DNA from: Streptomyces griseus
GTDB lineage: Bacteria; Actinomycetota; Actinomycetes; Streptomycetales; Streptomycetaceae
Direction: 5' to 3'
DNA length: 64,000 bases
Assembly (NCBI RefSeq): GCF_900460065.1
Contig: NZ_UAVD01000036.1
Coordinates: 1-64,000 of the forward strand
Below are positions 44,353 through 53,800 of the stretch, piece by piece (position 1 is the first letter of the stretch; every line of letters begins with the position of its first letter). A model generated the notes under the pieces. That model had not been told where the DNA came from. It did no database searches and worked only from the letters and a program-made list of their open reading frames with translations. A program made the position numbers and the translations under genes.

Positions 44353-45155
44353 GCGCGGTAACGGCCGACGTGAGCGACGACCGCGGTGGCCGGGCGGCCT
44401 CCGGCCCCGCGGGCGGTGGCTTCGCCGGTGCCTTCGCCTCCGAGTGGACCAAGCTGTGGACCCTTCGCACGCCGTACGTCTGCCTGCTGGTCGGCCTCGT
44501 CGTGACCTCGGTCTTCACGTTCTACTACGGGTCGATCGCCCGGATCAACGACAAGCCGGTCCAGCCGGTGGGGAACGCCTCGGTGTCTTCGGTCGTCCTC
44601 ACCCAGTTCGCCCTGGTGATTCTGGCCATGACCACGGTGACGAGCGAGTACGCCACGAGCAGCGTGCGCACCTCGCTGCTGTGGGTGCCGGTCAGGGCCC
44701 GGGTGCAGCTGGCCAAGGCGCTGCTGAGCGCCCTGGTGGGCTTCGTCACCGCCATGGTGTGGGCCGTGCTGGGCATCGCCCTGGCCTGGGTCCCCTTCCG
44801 GGGTCACGCCGAGTTCGAGCTGCCGAAGGTGGCGTACCAAGCCGTGGCCATGGGCGTGTACGCCGCGCTGATCTGCGTACTGACGGTGGGAGTGTCGTTC
44901 GCTCTCCGGACGGCAGCAGGCGCCATGGCCATGGTCTTCTTCCTGGTCACCGCCCTGCCCGGCATGCTGGTCGGCCTGGGGGGTCCGGTGCTGCTGGCCG
45001 TCAACGACTACCTGCCGCAGACCGCGGGTGGCTATTTCATGCTGGGCGACGGGAAAGCCCCGTTCCCGGACGCCGTGAGTCTCCTGATCCTGCTGGTGTG
45101 GGCCGTCGCCGCCCAGGTGGCCGGTCTCCTCGTGCTGCGACGGCGGGACGCCTGA
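44349..45155 (+). CDS. ABC-2 type transporter permease (268 aa)
   Basis: Six membrane helices are visible (about 37-57, 78-98, 118-140, 158-180, 185-210, 240-262). FASEWTKLWTLRTPYV at the N-terminus is the usual entry of actinobacterial ABC-2 permeases. It pairs with the overlapping ATPase to form an exporter. A 118-bp spacer leads to the histidine kinase gene. Confidence 0.93.
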   Translation: MSAVTADVSDDRGGRAASGPAGGGFAGAFASEWTKLWTLRTPYVCLLVGLVVTSVFTFYYGSIARINDKPVQPVGNASVSSVVLTQFALVILAMTTVTSEYATSSVRTSLLWVPVRARVQLAKALLSALVGFVTAMVWAVLGIALAWVPFRGHAEFELPKVAYQAVAMGVYAALICVLTVGVSFALRTAAGAMAMVFFLVTALPGMLVGLGGPVLLAVNDYLPQTAGGYFMLGDGKAPFPDAVSLLILLVWAVAAQVAGLLVLRRRDA

Positions 45156-45273
45156 CCTGCGGCGGGGCCGATTTTCGGGGTACGAGCACGTCCCCCGGGC
45201 CGGGTGTCCGAGCGCTTCCCACAGAATCGACCTGACGGGCACGGGACCTCGACGAAAGGGCGGCCGACGCACC

Positions 45274-47160
45274 ATGCTGCACGCTCGTACCACCTCTGCC
45301 GGGTCCGCGCGCGCCGCCGACGCGGCTCTGTGGGCCGCGCTCGCGGCCACCACCGGCTACGGGTTCCATGACGCGGCCACGGCCTCCTTGACGACGGACC
45401 TGCTCCTCCCTCTGGCCGTCCTCGCCGTGGCCGTGCCATGGTCCCGCCACCGCCCCGCGGCCGCCGTCGTGCTCGTCAACGGATTGTGTGCCGTGGGCCT
45501 GGCCGACCCGGCGACTCCGGGCAACACCCACGTCCTGCCGCTGGCCGCTCTGAGCTTTCTGCTCGGCTCCCGCGTGGCCGCGGCGCGAAGCCCGCTCCTC
45601 GTGCTCGCCGGGTGCTCCGCCGTCAACCTCGCGACCTGCGCCGTGCTGCGTGCGCACCCCGTGTGGTGGTTCTACGCGATGTCCGTCCTGCCGGCAGCTC
45701 TGCTGCTTCCGTGGCTCATGGGACGGCACTGGCGAGGCAGGCGCCAACTCGTACGGGAGGGCTGGCGGTTGGCCCGCAGCCTGGAGGATCGGCAACACCT
45801 GGTCGCCGAACGGGCGCGCCTGACCGAACGCGCGGGGATCGCGGCCGACATGCACGACTCCCTCGGCCACGCCTTGAGCCTGGTCGCCCTCCGCGCCGGT
45901 GCGCTGGAACTCTCGCCCGACCTCACCGACCGCGACCGCGCCGACCTCTCCGAGCTCCGCGGGACGATCGCGGACGCGGTGGAGCAGCTGAGGGACACCG
46001 TCGCCGTCCTGCACGACCCTCCTGACGGGAACACCGGCGCGAGCCTGCCGGTGAACGACACGGTGGAGGACCTCCTCTCGCGGGCGGTCGCCTCCGGCGT
46101 ACCGGTGCGCTGGGAGCGGCGCGGCGCGGAGTCTCCCCTGTCACCGCTGATAGCGCGCGGGATGTACCGGGTCGTGCAGGAGGCCCTCACCAACGCGGTG
46201 AAACACGCGCCGGGCTGCCCCATCAGCGTGCGGATCACTCACGAGCCCAGCCGTACCCACGTGAGCGTCATGAACGCGGTTCCGTCGGCCGGTGGCTCGG
46301 CGCGCACGGGCGTCCGCCCGGGACGTGGCGTCGGGCGCGGGCTCATAGGACTTCACGAGCGCGTAGCCGTCCTCGGCGGCTCCCTGCGGACCGAGCCCGA
46401 CGCAGGAAGGTTCCACATCACCGCCGTCCTCCCGCACCAGACAACCACCCGCCCCCGAACACCGACGCAGGAACCCATGACGGCACCCGGTAGGCCGACG
46501 CAGAAACCCGTAACCGCGCCCGGTACGCCGACGCCGGAACCCGTAACGGCACCCGGCAAGCCGACGCCGAAACGCGTGACCGCGCCCGGTACGCCGACGC
46601 CGGAACCCGTAACGGCACCCGGCAAGCCGACGCCGAAACGCGTGACCGCGCCCGGTACGCCGACGCAGGAACCCGTAACGGCACCCGGCAAGCCGGCCCG
46701 GGCCCAAGCACCCGCCTCACCCTCCGAGGCCGCTCTCACCCCGGGCCCGGACACAGCCTCGGCCCCGTTTCCACCGGAGTCCGCCAAGCGCCTCGCCTCC
46801 GTACGAGGCGAGGCTCGTCGCCGCTCCGCCGTCGCCTTCGTCGCCCCCGTCGTCGCAGCCGTCTTCTTCGTACCCTCCGCCGCCTACCTGGCCTGGCAAC
46901 TCACGACGAGCGTGCTCCCGCCCTCCCACTTCGACGAGCTGTCCGTGGGCCGGCCGCGCGCCGAGCTCGCGCCCCTGCTGCCGGCCCGCGCCTACCCCTA
47001 CCCACCCGACCACGCACGTTCCGCACCCCGGCCACCCGGCACCCGCTGCGAGTTCTACCGTTCCGGCCGCGACCTGCTGGGAGACGTCGACCTCTACCGG
47101 CTCTGCTGGTCCGGCGACACGCTGTCGGCGAAGGACACCGTGCGCGCGAGACGCCCTTGA
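45274..47160 (+). CDS. NarL-type sensor histidine kinase with C-terminal repeat and membrane domain (628 aa)
   Basis: N-terminal sensor of about five membrane helices (20-150), followed by a HisKA_3 dimerisation domain (His194 in DMHDSLGH) and an ATPase domain (QEALTNAVKHAPG, GRGLIGLHERV). Instead of ending near residue 390, the chain continues with seven 11-residue Pro-rich repeats (396-472), a further linker, a membrane helix (about 510-530) and a roughly 95-residue tail that should be outside the cell. It phosphorylates the response regulator at 42456-43136. The extension is unusual and may be the fusion of a once separate gene. Confidence 0.9.
   Translation: MLHARTTSAGSARAADAALWAALAATTGYGFHDAATASLTTDLLLPLAVLAVAVPWSRHRPAAAVVLVNGLCAVGLADPATPGNTHVLPLAALSFLLGSRVAAARSPLLVLAGCSAVNLATCAVLRAHPVWWFYAMSVLPAALLLPWLMGRHWRGRRQLVREGWRLARSLEDRQHLVAERARLTERAGIAADMHDSLGHALSLVALRAGALELSPDLTDRDRADLSELRGTIADAVEQLRDTVAVLHDPPDGNTGASLPVNDTVEDLLSRAVASGVPVRWERRGAESPLSPLIARGMYRVVQEALTNAVKHAPGCPISVRITHEPSRTHVSVMNAVPSAGGSARTGVRPGRGVGRGLIGLHERVAVLGGSLRTEPDAGRFHITAVLPHQTTTRPRTPTQEPMTAPGRPTQKPVTAPGTPTPEPVTAPGKPTPKRVTAPGTPTPEPVTAPGKPTPKRVTAPGTPTQEPVTAPGKPARAQAPASPSEAALTPGPDTASAPFPPESAKRLASVRGEARRRSAVAFVAPVVAAVFFVPSAAYLAWQLTTSVLPPSHFDELSVGRPRAELAPLLPARAYPYPPDHARSAPRPPGTRCEFYRSGRDLLGDVDLYRLCWSGDTLSAKDTVRARRP
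46459..46689 (+). repeat. In-frame 33-bp tandem repeat (7 copies, 66-bp higher-order unit)
   Basis: Seven 33-bp units encode variants of TPTPEPVTAPG and KPTPKRVTAPG. Exact or near-exact copies recur every 66 bp (46525, 46591, 46657), which suggests recent duplication. The array joins the kinase core to the downstream membrane segment. Confidence 0.9.
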
Positions 47161-47191
47161 CGCCGGACAAACGCATGCCCATGAGTACGTC

Positions 47192-47345
47192 ATGCGTCGG
47201 ATCAGGGCGGACGAGTAGCGCGAACTGCGCGCGATGCGCCTGGGTCCTTGCTCGACTCGCCCAACGCCTTCGGTGTACGTCACGCCGATGCCGCCGCAAT
47301 CGCGGGCCACCTGAGCCAGGAGCAGGCGGCAAAGGCCGCAACTTC
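47192..47345 (+). pseudogene. Decayed GNAT acetyltransferase remnant
   Basis: From ATG at 47192 the frame reads MRRIRADE, stop (TAG at 47216, probably from a Trp codon), RELRAMRLG. After a frameshift near 47245 another frame continues LLDSPNAFGVRHADAAAI. Together these match the start of a GNAT N-acetyltransferase (R-I-R-x-x-E-W-x-x-L-R-x-x-R-L, then D-S-P-x-A-F-G). The rest of the gene is missing. It lies between the kinase gene and the tRNA gene. Confidence 0.55.
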
Positions 47346-47426
47346 GGCTGACCCGCGACCAACGCATTGCGAAGCACGGACCGCAAGTGCCCGATCGGCC
47401 AGAATCCAAGGTCACCCTAGACAGAA

Positions 47427-47459
47427 AACCCCAGGTCACAAGCTACGTGACCTGGGGTT
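47427..47459 (-). terminator. Intrinsic terminator of tRNA-Thr
   Basis: Perfect 13-bp arms aaccccaggtcac (47427-47439) and gtgacctggggtt (47447-47459) with a 7-nt loop. On the minus strand it is followed by a T-rich tract (TTTTCTGTCT), as in a classical rho-independent terminator. It lies 8 nt past the tRNA 3' end. Confidence 0.9.
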
Positions 47460-47467
47460 CAACTGAG

Positions 47468-47540
47468 CCGCCTTCGGGATTCGAACCCGAGACCTACGCA
47501 TTACGAGTGCGTTGCTCTGGCCAACTGAGCTAAGGCGGCG
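47468..47540 (-). tRNA. tRNA-Thr (anticodon CGT)
   Basis: 73 nt on the minus strand. The acceptor stem GCCGCCT pairs with AGGCGGC, the D-loop is AGCTCAGTTGG, the anticodon loop is CTCGTAA with anticodon CGT (reads ACG, Thr), and the T-arm contains GGTTCGAATCC. CCA is not encoded. A strong intrinsic terminator follows. Confidence 0.96.
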
Positions 47541-47666
47541 CGCCCTGTCGCACCATGGTGCGATCAGCAGCGGGGCCAAGTCTACACAGTTTCCGGGGGT
47601 GCTCCGCACACGGCGGCCCCGGAGGCGTTTGCGCTGGTCAGGGCGGGTCTGAGGGGAGGAGGGAGG

Positions 47667-49196
47667 TCAGGTGCACTTCTTGCCGTCGGTGGGCGGGGTG
47701 CCCTCCAGGAGGTACGTGTTGATCGCCGTGTCGATGCAGTCGCTGCCCCGGCCGTACGCGGTGTGGCCGTCGCCCTCGTAGGTGAGCAGGACGCCGGAGG
47801 AGAGCTGCTCGGCGAGGGCCTCGGACCACTTGTACGGGGTGGCCGGGTCGCGGGTGGTGCCGACGACGACGATCGGGTCGGCGCCCTTCGCCTCGGTGCG
47901 GTGCGGGGTGCCCGTGGCGTCGGTGGGCCAGTAGGCGCAGTTCAGGGAGGCCCAGGCGAAGCCGCGCCCGAAGACCGGGGAGGCCTTCTCGAAGTCCGGG
48001 ACCGCCTTCTCGACCGCGTCGGGGCCGTCGAAGGCGGGCGGCAGGTCGAGGCAGTTCACCGCGGCGTTGGCGAACATCAGGTTCGCGTACTTCCCGTTCG
48101 GCTCGCGCTCGTAGTAGCTGTCGGCCAGGGACAGCAGGCCGGAGCCGTCGCTGCGCTGCGCGCCGGCCAGCGCCTCGCGGAGCTGCGGCCAGGCCGCCTC
48201 GTCGTACATGGCGGCGATCACCCCGGTGGTGGCCAGGGACTCGCCCAGCTTGCGGTCGTCGCCGGTCGGGATCGGCTGGGCGTCCAGGTCCGCGAAGATC
48301 TGCTTCAGCGCGGTCGCCGCGTCGGCGGTGGACGTGGTGCCGAGCGGGCAGTCCGGCTGCTTCACGCAGTCGGCGGCGAACGACTGGAAGGCCCCTTCGA
48401 AGCCCGCCGTCTGGTCGCGGTTCATGTCGACGGCCTTCAGGGAGGGGTCCATCGCCCCGTCCAGGACGAGGCGGCCCGAACGCTCCGGGAAGAGGTCCGC
48501 GTAGGTGGCGCCGAGGAAGGTCCCGTACGACGCTCCGACGTAGTTCAGCTTCTCGTCGTCGAGCAGGGCCCGCAGGACGTCCATGTCGCGCGCCGTGTCG
48601 ACGGTGGAGACGTACGGGAGGATCTCGCCGCTCCGCTTCTCGCAGCCCGCCGCGAACTTCTCGAAGGCGCCGGTGAGCTTCTTGACCTCCGCCTCGTCGT
48701 CGGGCGTCTGGTCGACCTGGGTGTAGGCGTCCATCTCCGGTCCCGTGAGGCATTCGACGGGTTCGCTGCGGGCCACGCCGCGCGGGTCGATCGCGACCAT
48801 GTCGTAGCGGGCCCTCACCTGGGCCGGGTAGCCGAGCGCCGCGTACCCCTGGAGATAGCCGATCGCGGAGCCGCCGGGGCCGCCCGGATTGACCAGGAGG
48901 GAGCCGATCCGCTTGCCCGGTCCCGTCGCCTTCTTGCGGGAGACGGCGAGGTCGATGTCGCCGTCACCCGGCTTGTCGTAGTCCTTCGGCGCCTTCATCG
49001 TCGCGCACTCGAACCCCTCCACCCCGCAGTCGCGCCAGCTCAGCTTCTGCGCGTAGTACGACGACAGCCCCTCGGGGGCCGCGGTGCCGGTGGCCGAGGC
49101 GCTCGGCGAGGAGCCGCTGCCACTGCAGCCGGAGATGAGGAGGCCGGCAGTGCCGATCCCGATGGCGAAGGTGCGGAGCAGCCGCCTGGTATCCAT
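47667..49196 (-). CDS. Secreted alpha/beta-hydrolase lipoprotein, SlpD/SlpE (tripeptidyl aminopeptidase-like) family (509 aa)
   Basis: Lipoprotein signal with lipobox LISGC (Cys near 24). The hydrolase domain has the oxyanion loop NPGGPGGS, nucleophile Ser in GASYGTFLG, and a C-terminal TAP-like region carrying the catalytic Asp (TTRDPATPY) and His (GDGHTAYG). Family members remove tripeptides or hydrolyse peptides and esters outside the cell. It lies 78 bp downstream of holB on the same strand, as in other Streptomyces genomes (from memory). Confidence 0.93.
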   Translation of the reverse strand: MDTRRLLRTFAIGIGTAGLLISGCSGSGSSPSASATGTAAPEGLSSYYAQKLSWRDCGVEGFECATMKAPKDYDKPGDGDIDLAVSRKKATGPGKRIGSLLVNPGGPGGSAIGYLQGYAALGYPAQVRARYDMVAIDPRGVARSEPVECLTGPEMDAYTQVDQTPDDEAEVKKLTGAFEKFAAGCEKRSGEILPYVSTVDTARDMDVLRALLDDEKLNYVGASYGTFLGATYADLFPERSGRLVLDGAMDPSLKAVDMNRDQTAGFEGAFQSFAADCVKQPDCPLGTTSTADAATALKQIFADLDAQPIPTGDDRKLGESLATTGVIAAMYDEAAWPQLREALAGAQRSDGSGLLSLADSYYEREPNGKYANLMFANAAVNCLDLPPAFDGPDAVEKAVPDFEKASPVFGRGFAWASLNCAYWPTDATGTPHRTEAKGADPIVVVGTTRDPATPYKWSEALAEQLSSGVLLTYEGDGHTAYGRGSDCIDTAINTYLLEGTPPTDGKKCT

Positions 49197-49274
49197 TCAG
49201 GGAGCGTATCCGCCGGGTGACGAGTCGTCCGATTCCCTGCTCATTCGGGTGAACGGGGACTGTCGTGGAAGCCT

Positions 49275-50480
49275 TCAGCCCGCCCGCAGCGCCATCGTCA
49301 TCGCCTCCACCGCGAGCAGCGGCGCCACGTTGCGGTCCATCGCCTCGCGGCAGGCGATCACCGACTCGATCCTGCGCAGGGTCGCCGCGGGCGTCGAGGA
49401 CTCCGCGATCCGGTCGAGGGAGTCCTGGACGTCGACGTTGGCGATGGCCAGCCTGGAACCCAGCTGGAGTGCCAGCACATCGCGGTAGAACCCGGTCAGC
49501 TCGGTCAGGGCCAGGTCCAGGCTGTCGCGCTGCGTACGCGTCTTGCGGCGCTTCTGCTTGTCCTCCAGCTCCTTCATCGCCCCCGCCGTGCCGCGCGGCA
49601 TCCGGCCCCCGGCCACCCCGCCGAGCGCCGCCTTGAGGTCCTCGGTCTCCTTGGCGTCGACCTCCTCCGCCATCTGCTTGGCGTCCTCGGTGGCCGTGTC
49701 GATCAGTTCCTGGGCCGCCTTGAGGCAGCCTCCGACGTCGGCGACCCGCAGCGGAACCTTCAGCACCGCCGCCCGCCGCGCCCGCGCCCGCTCGTCCGTC
49801 GCGAGACGGCGGGCCCGGCCGATGTGCCCCTGGGTGGCGCGCGCCGCGGAGTGCGCCCGCTCGGGGTCGACGCCGTCGCGGCGGATCAGGACGTCGGCCA
49901 CCGCCTCCACCGGCGGGGTGCTCAGGGTGAGGTGCCGGCAGCGGGACCGGATCGTGGGCAGGACGTCTTCGAGCGAGGGGGCGCACAGCATCCAGACCGT
50001 GCGCGGCGCGGGCTCCTCGACGGCCTTCAGCAGGACGTTGCCCGCGCCCTCGGTGAGGCGGTCGGCGTCCTCCATCACGATGACCTGCCACCGGCCGACC
50101 GCCGGGGAGAGCTGGGCGCGCCTGACCAGGTCGCGGGTCTCCTTCACGCCGATGGAGAGGAGGTCCGTACGGATGATCTCGACGTCGGCGTGGGTACCGA
50201 TCAGGCTGGTGTGGCAGCCGTCGCAGAAACCGCAGCCCGGGGCGCCGCCCAGCGCCCGGTCCGGGCTCGTGCACTGGAGCGCGGCGGCGAAGGCCCGTGC
50301 CGCCGTGGAGCGGCCGGAGCCGGGCGGTCCGGTGAACAGCCAGGCGTGCGTCATCTTCGAGCCCTGGTCCAGCGGCTTGCCGTCGGACACGGCGGTGACC
50401 AGAGCGTCGGCGTCCTTGGCGGCGGCGGCGAGCTGTTCCTGCACGCGGATCTGTCCGACCAGGTCGTCCCATACGGTCAT
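49275..50480 (-). CDS. holB: DNA polymerase III delta-prime subunit (401 aa)
   Basis: AAA+ clamp-loader subunit. P-loop variant GPPGSGRST, a zinc-binding cluster CGFCDGC (with an earlier Cys), EDADRL in the Walker B position, and the SRC motif (IRSRCRHL) that acts as the arginine-finger region. It helps load the beta clamp during replication. A charged insert near 255-310 is typical of actinobacterial versions. The ATG at 50480 is placed by the conserved N-terminus MTVWDDLVGQ. It lies downstream of the thymidylate kinase gene. Confidence 0.94.
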   Translation of the reverse strand: MTVWDDLVGQIRVQEQLAAAAKDADALVTAVSDGKPLDQGSKMTHAWLFTGPPGSGRSTAARAFAAALQCTSPDRALGGAPGCGFCDGCHTSLIGTHADVEIIRTDLLSIGVKETRDLVRRAQLSPAVGRWQVIVMEDADRLTEGAGNVLLKAVEEPAPRTVWMLCAPSLEDVLPTIRSRCRHLTLSTPPVEAVADVLIRRDGVDPERAHSAARATQGHIGRARRLATDERARARRAAVLKVPLRVADVGGCLKAAQELIDTATEDAKQMAEEVDAKETEDLKAALGGVAGGRMPRGTAGAMKELEDKQKRRKTRTQRDSLDLALTELTGFYRDVLALQLGSRLAIANVDVQDSLDRIAESSTPAATLRRIESVIACREAMDRNVAPLLAVEAMTMALRAG

Positions 50481-50559
50481 GGGTCACCGCCCTTCCGGTG
50501 GTGTCGTGCCGAGCTGTGGTGCGGCGTGTTGTGGTGCGGCGGGGTGGCGTCGAGCGTTC

Positions 50560-50643
50560 CGTGTTGCTGTACGTCCGTTACGTGTCGTTGCACGTCCGTT
50601 CCGTGTCGCCGTATGTCGGTCCCGCGTCATCGCACGTCGTGTC
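50560..50643. repeat. 21-bp tandem repeat, 4 imperfect copies
   Basis: Units at 50560-50580, 50581-50601, 50602-50622 and 50623-50643 share cgtgtcgttgcacgtccg. The array occupies the 326-bp spacer between tmk and holB (50481-50806), which holds no gene that I can see. It has the same period, and a similar gcacgtcc core, as the array at 40988-41091. Confidence 0.8.
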
Positions 50644-50740
50644 CACCAGGTATCCACGACGTGGACACGCCGTTTTGCGGGAGGGGCACGGAGCGCTGTC
50701 CGCCTCGTCGCTCTCCATTGTGGAGGACGCCACCGACAGT

Positions 50741-50776
50741 CCGGCCCGCCCGCCCCCGGAGGGACGGACGGGCCGG
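50741..50776 (-). terminator. Hairpin downstream of tmk fusion gene
   Basis: Arms ccggcccg (50741-50748) and cgggccgg (50769-50776) lie about 30 nt past the stop of the thymidylate kinase gene. It probably separates it from holB. Confidence 0.45.
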
Positions 50777-50806
50777 GACGTCACCGTCGGCGGTGGGGCG
50801 GGGCCG

Positions 50807-53800
50807 TCAGCCGCGCGGGCGACGTCCCCGGCCCCGGGGGCCGTCGTCGTCCTGGCCCCCGAGCAGCTCGTCCGCCAGGGTCGGCAGATCATCCAGCGGA
50901 GTCTCCTCCGCCCAGTCCGGGCGGGGGCGCTTGCGGCGGCCCTGCTGCCGGTCGGGCGACCCACCCGCGTTCGGGTCCTCGATCTGCGGCAGTTCCCGGG
51001 TGCGCTCGTTCTCGCTCTCCGCGGGCGGGGGCGCCGGGCTGTCGTCCCGGAAGAAGCCCCGGGGCACCCGGTCGGAGGGCCGGTCGGCGGGGACCGGCGG
51101 CAGCACGGCCGTCTCCTCCGCGTCCCGGTCCTGCCGCCGGTCCGCCGGCCGCTCGTCGGTGACGCGCGGCAGCATCGCCGTCTCGTCGTCCGGCAGGGCG
51201 GAGTCCGAACGCGCGCCCGCGTCCGTGCCCGTCCCGGATCCGGACGGACGGTCGTCCTCCGGCCGGACCGCCGGCACCGGCTGCGTGATCTCGTTCGGGC
51301 TCACGATCGGTGTGGGCACCGTGATCTCGTTCTCCGGAACGGACGGGCCCTCGGAACGCGAGGACGACCGCGAGGAGGTCTCCGTACGAGAGGCACGGGA
51401 CGCCTCCGCCGCCTCGGCCCGCTCGGCTTCCGCCCGCTGGGCCTCCGCCCGCTCGGCCTCGGCACGAGCCGCCTCCGTACGGGCCGCGGCCTCGGCCTCG
51501 GCCCGGCGGCGGGCCTCCTCGGCGCGCATCAGGGCCTCTTCGGCCTTGCGCTGCTTCTCCAGCCGCTGCGCCTCGGCCTCCTTGCGGAGCCGCGCCTCCT
51601 CCGCGGCCTGCTTGCGCAGGCGCTCCTGCTCGGCCTCGCGGGCCCGTTCCTCGGCCTCCAGCCGGCGGCGGTCCTCCTCCGCGCGGCGGCGGGCCTCCTC
51701 GGCGCGCTGCCGGGCCTCCTCCGCCTGGCGCTCGGCCTCGCGGCGGCGGGCCTCCTCCAGTTCGCGCTGCTTGCGCTCCTCCTCCTCGGCGCGCAGCCGG
51801 GCGAGCTGCTCCTGGCGCTCCTTCTCCAGGCGCTCCTCCTCGGCCTTGCGGGCGGCCTCTTCCTCCGCCTTGCGCCGGGCCTCCTCGATGGCCTGGCGAC
51901 GGGCCTCCTCGATGGCCTCGATCTCGGCCTCGGAGAGCGGCAGGAGCTGGTCGAGCCGGTGGCGTACGACCGTGGTGATCGACTCCGGCTCCTGGCCGGC
52001 GTCCACCACGAGGTAGCGCGTCGGGTCGGCGGCGGCCAGGGTCAGGAATCCGGACCGCACCCGCTCGTGGAATGCGGCCGGCTCCGACTCCAGCCGGTCC
52101 GGCGCCTCGGTGAACCGCTCCCGCGCGGTCGCCGGGTCGACGTCCAGCAGCACCGTCAGATGCGGTACGAGGCCGCTCGTCGCCCACCGCGAGATCCGGG
52201 CGATCTCGGTCGGGGCCAGGTCCCGGCCCGCGCCCTGGTAGGCCACGGACGAGTCGATGTAGCGGTCGGAGATGACGATCGCGCCGCGCTCCAGCGCCGG
52301 GCGGACGACGGAGTCGACGTGCTCGGCGCGGTCGGCGGCGTACAGCAGGGCCTCGGCCCGGTTGGACAGACCGGCGGACGACACGTCGAGCAGGATCGAG
52401 CGGAGCCGCTTGCCGATGGGGGTGGCCCCGGGCTCGCGGGTGACGACGACCTCGTGGCCCTTGGACCGGATCCAGTCGGCGAGCGCCTCGACCTGGGTGG
52501 ACTTGCCCGCTCCGTCGCCGCCCTCCAGGGCGAGGAAGAAGCCGGTGGCGGCGGGTGCGACCGCCGGGTCGCCGCCGCGCAGCGCCTCGCGCAGGTCCCG
52601 GCGCAGCGGCACACCCGCCCGGTCGTCCGTCTTGGCGAGGACGAGCGCGGCGACGGGCAGCAGCAGCGCGCCGAGCAGCATCAGGGTGAACGCGGCCCCG
52701 CCGTGGGCGAAGACGAAGTCGCCGGCGACCAGGCGGTGCCGCCCGATGGCGGCGGCCAGCAGGGGGCCGGCGACCGCGCCGAGCGCGACGAGCACCCGGA
52801 CGACGGCCTGGAGGTGCTCGGTGGTCCGGGCCTGCCGGAAGGGCTCGGTCTCCTGGTCGATCAGGGTGTGCCCGGTGTTCGCGGCGACCCCGGCGGCGTA
52901 ACCGGCGAGGAGGGCGATGGCGATCTCGGTCGCGGTGTCCGGCACCAGGCCGAGCGCGAGGAGCGCGAGGCCGGTGACCATGAGGGCCAGCGCCAGCAGA
53001 CGGCGGCGGGACAGGGCGGGCAGCACGTGGCGCGCGGTGCGGATGCCGAGGGCGGTGCCACCGGTCAGTCCGAGGACCAGCAGAGCGAACGTCGCGGGCC
53101 CGCCCCCGAGGTCGTGGGCGTGCAGTACGGAGACCGCCGCGGCGGCCGCGACGGCTCCGGCGAGGAGCGCGCAGACCGCGACCAGCAGGGGTGCCGCACC
53201 GGTGCGGCCCTTGTCGGGGCCGTTGCCGGTGGTGGGGCGGCGCAGGCCCTCCAGCGGGGAGCGCGGCCGGGGCGTCTGCGCGGCCGGGAACTCGAGGAAG
53301 TAGAGGACGGAGATGGATGCGGAGAAGAGTCCGGCCGCGACGTAGGAACCCAGGGCCGCCTGGTGGAAGGAGAACCACTCCAGGCCCGAGCCGAGGAGGT
53401 TGCCGACCAGTGTGGCGGCCAGCAGGACCACCGCGGCGGCGGGCACGGCGAGGAAGTTCGTCCGCAGCGACAGGCGGCGCAGGGCGTCGAGGTGGTCGGG
53501 CAGGGGGCGTACGGCGGCGCCTTCGAGGGGCGGGGCCGGCAGCAGCGCCGGGGCGGCGCTGTCCTTGGCCACGGCCCACAGGCGCTCACCGGCGCCGGTC
53601 ACGAAGACGGTGATGAGGATCATCATGAGCGCCTTGTCGGGCGTCCAGTCGATCCACAGCGGGGCGATGACCAGGAGCGCCAGGCGCAGCCCGTCCGCCC
53701 CGATCATCAGCCATCGTCGGTCCAGCTTTCCGCCGGGCCCCGTGAGGGACGTCAGGGGTCCCAGGAGTACGGCTCCGAAGAACAGGGTGGAAAGGATCCG

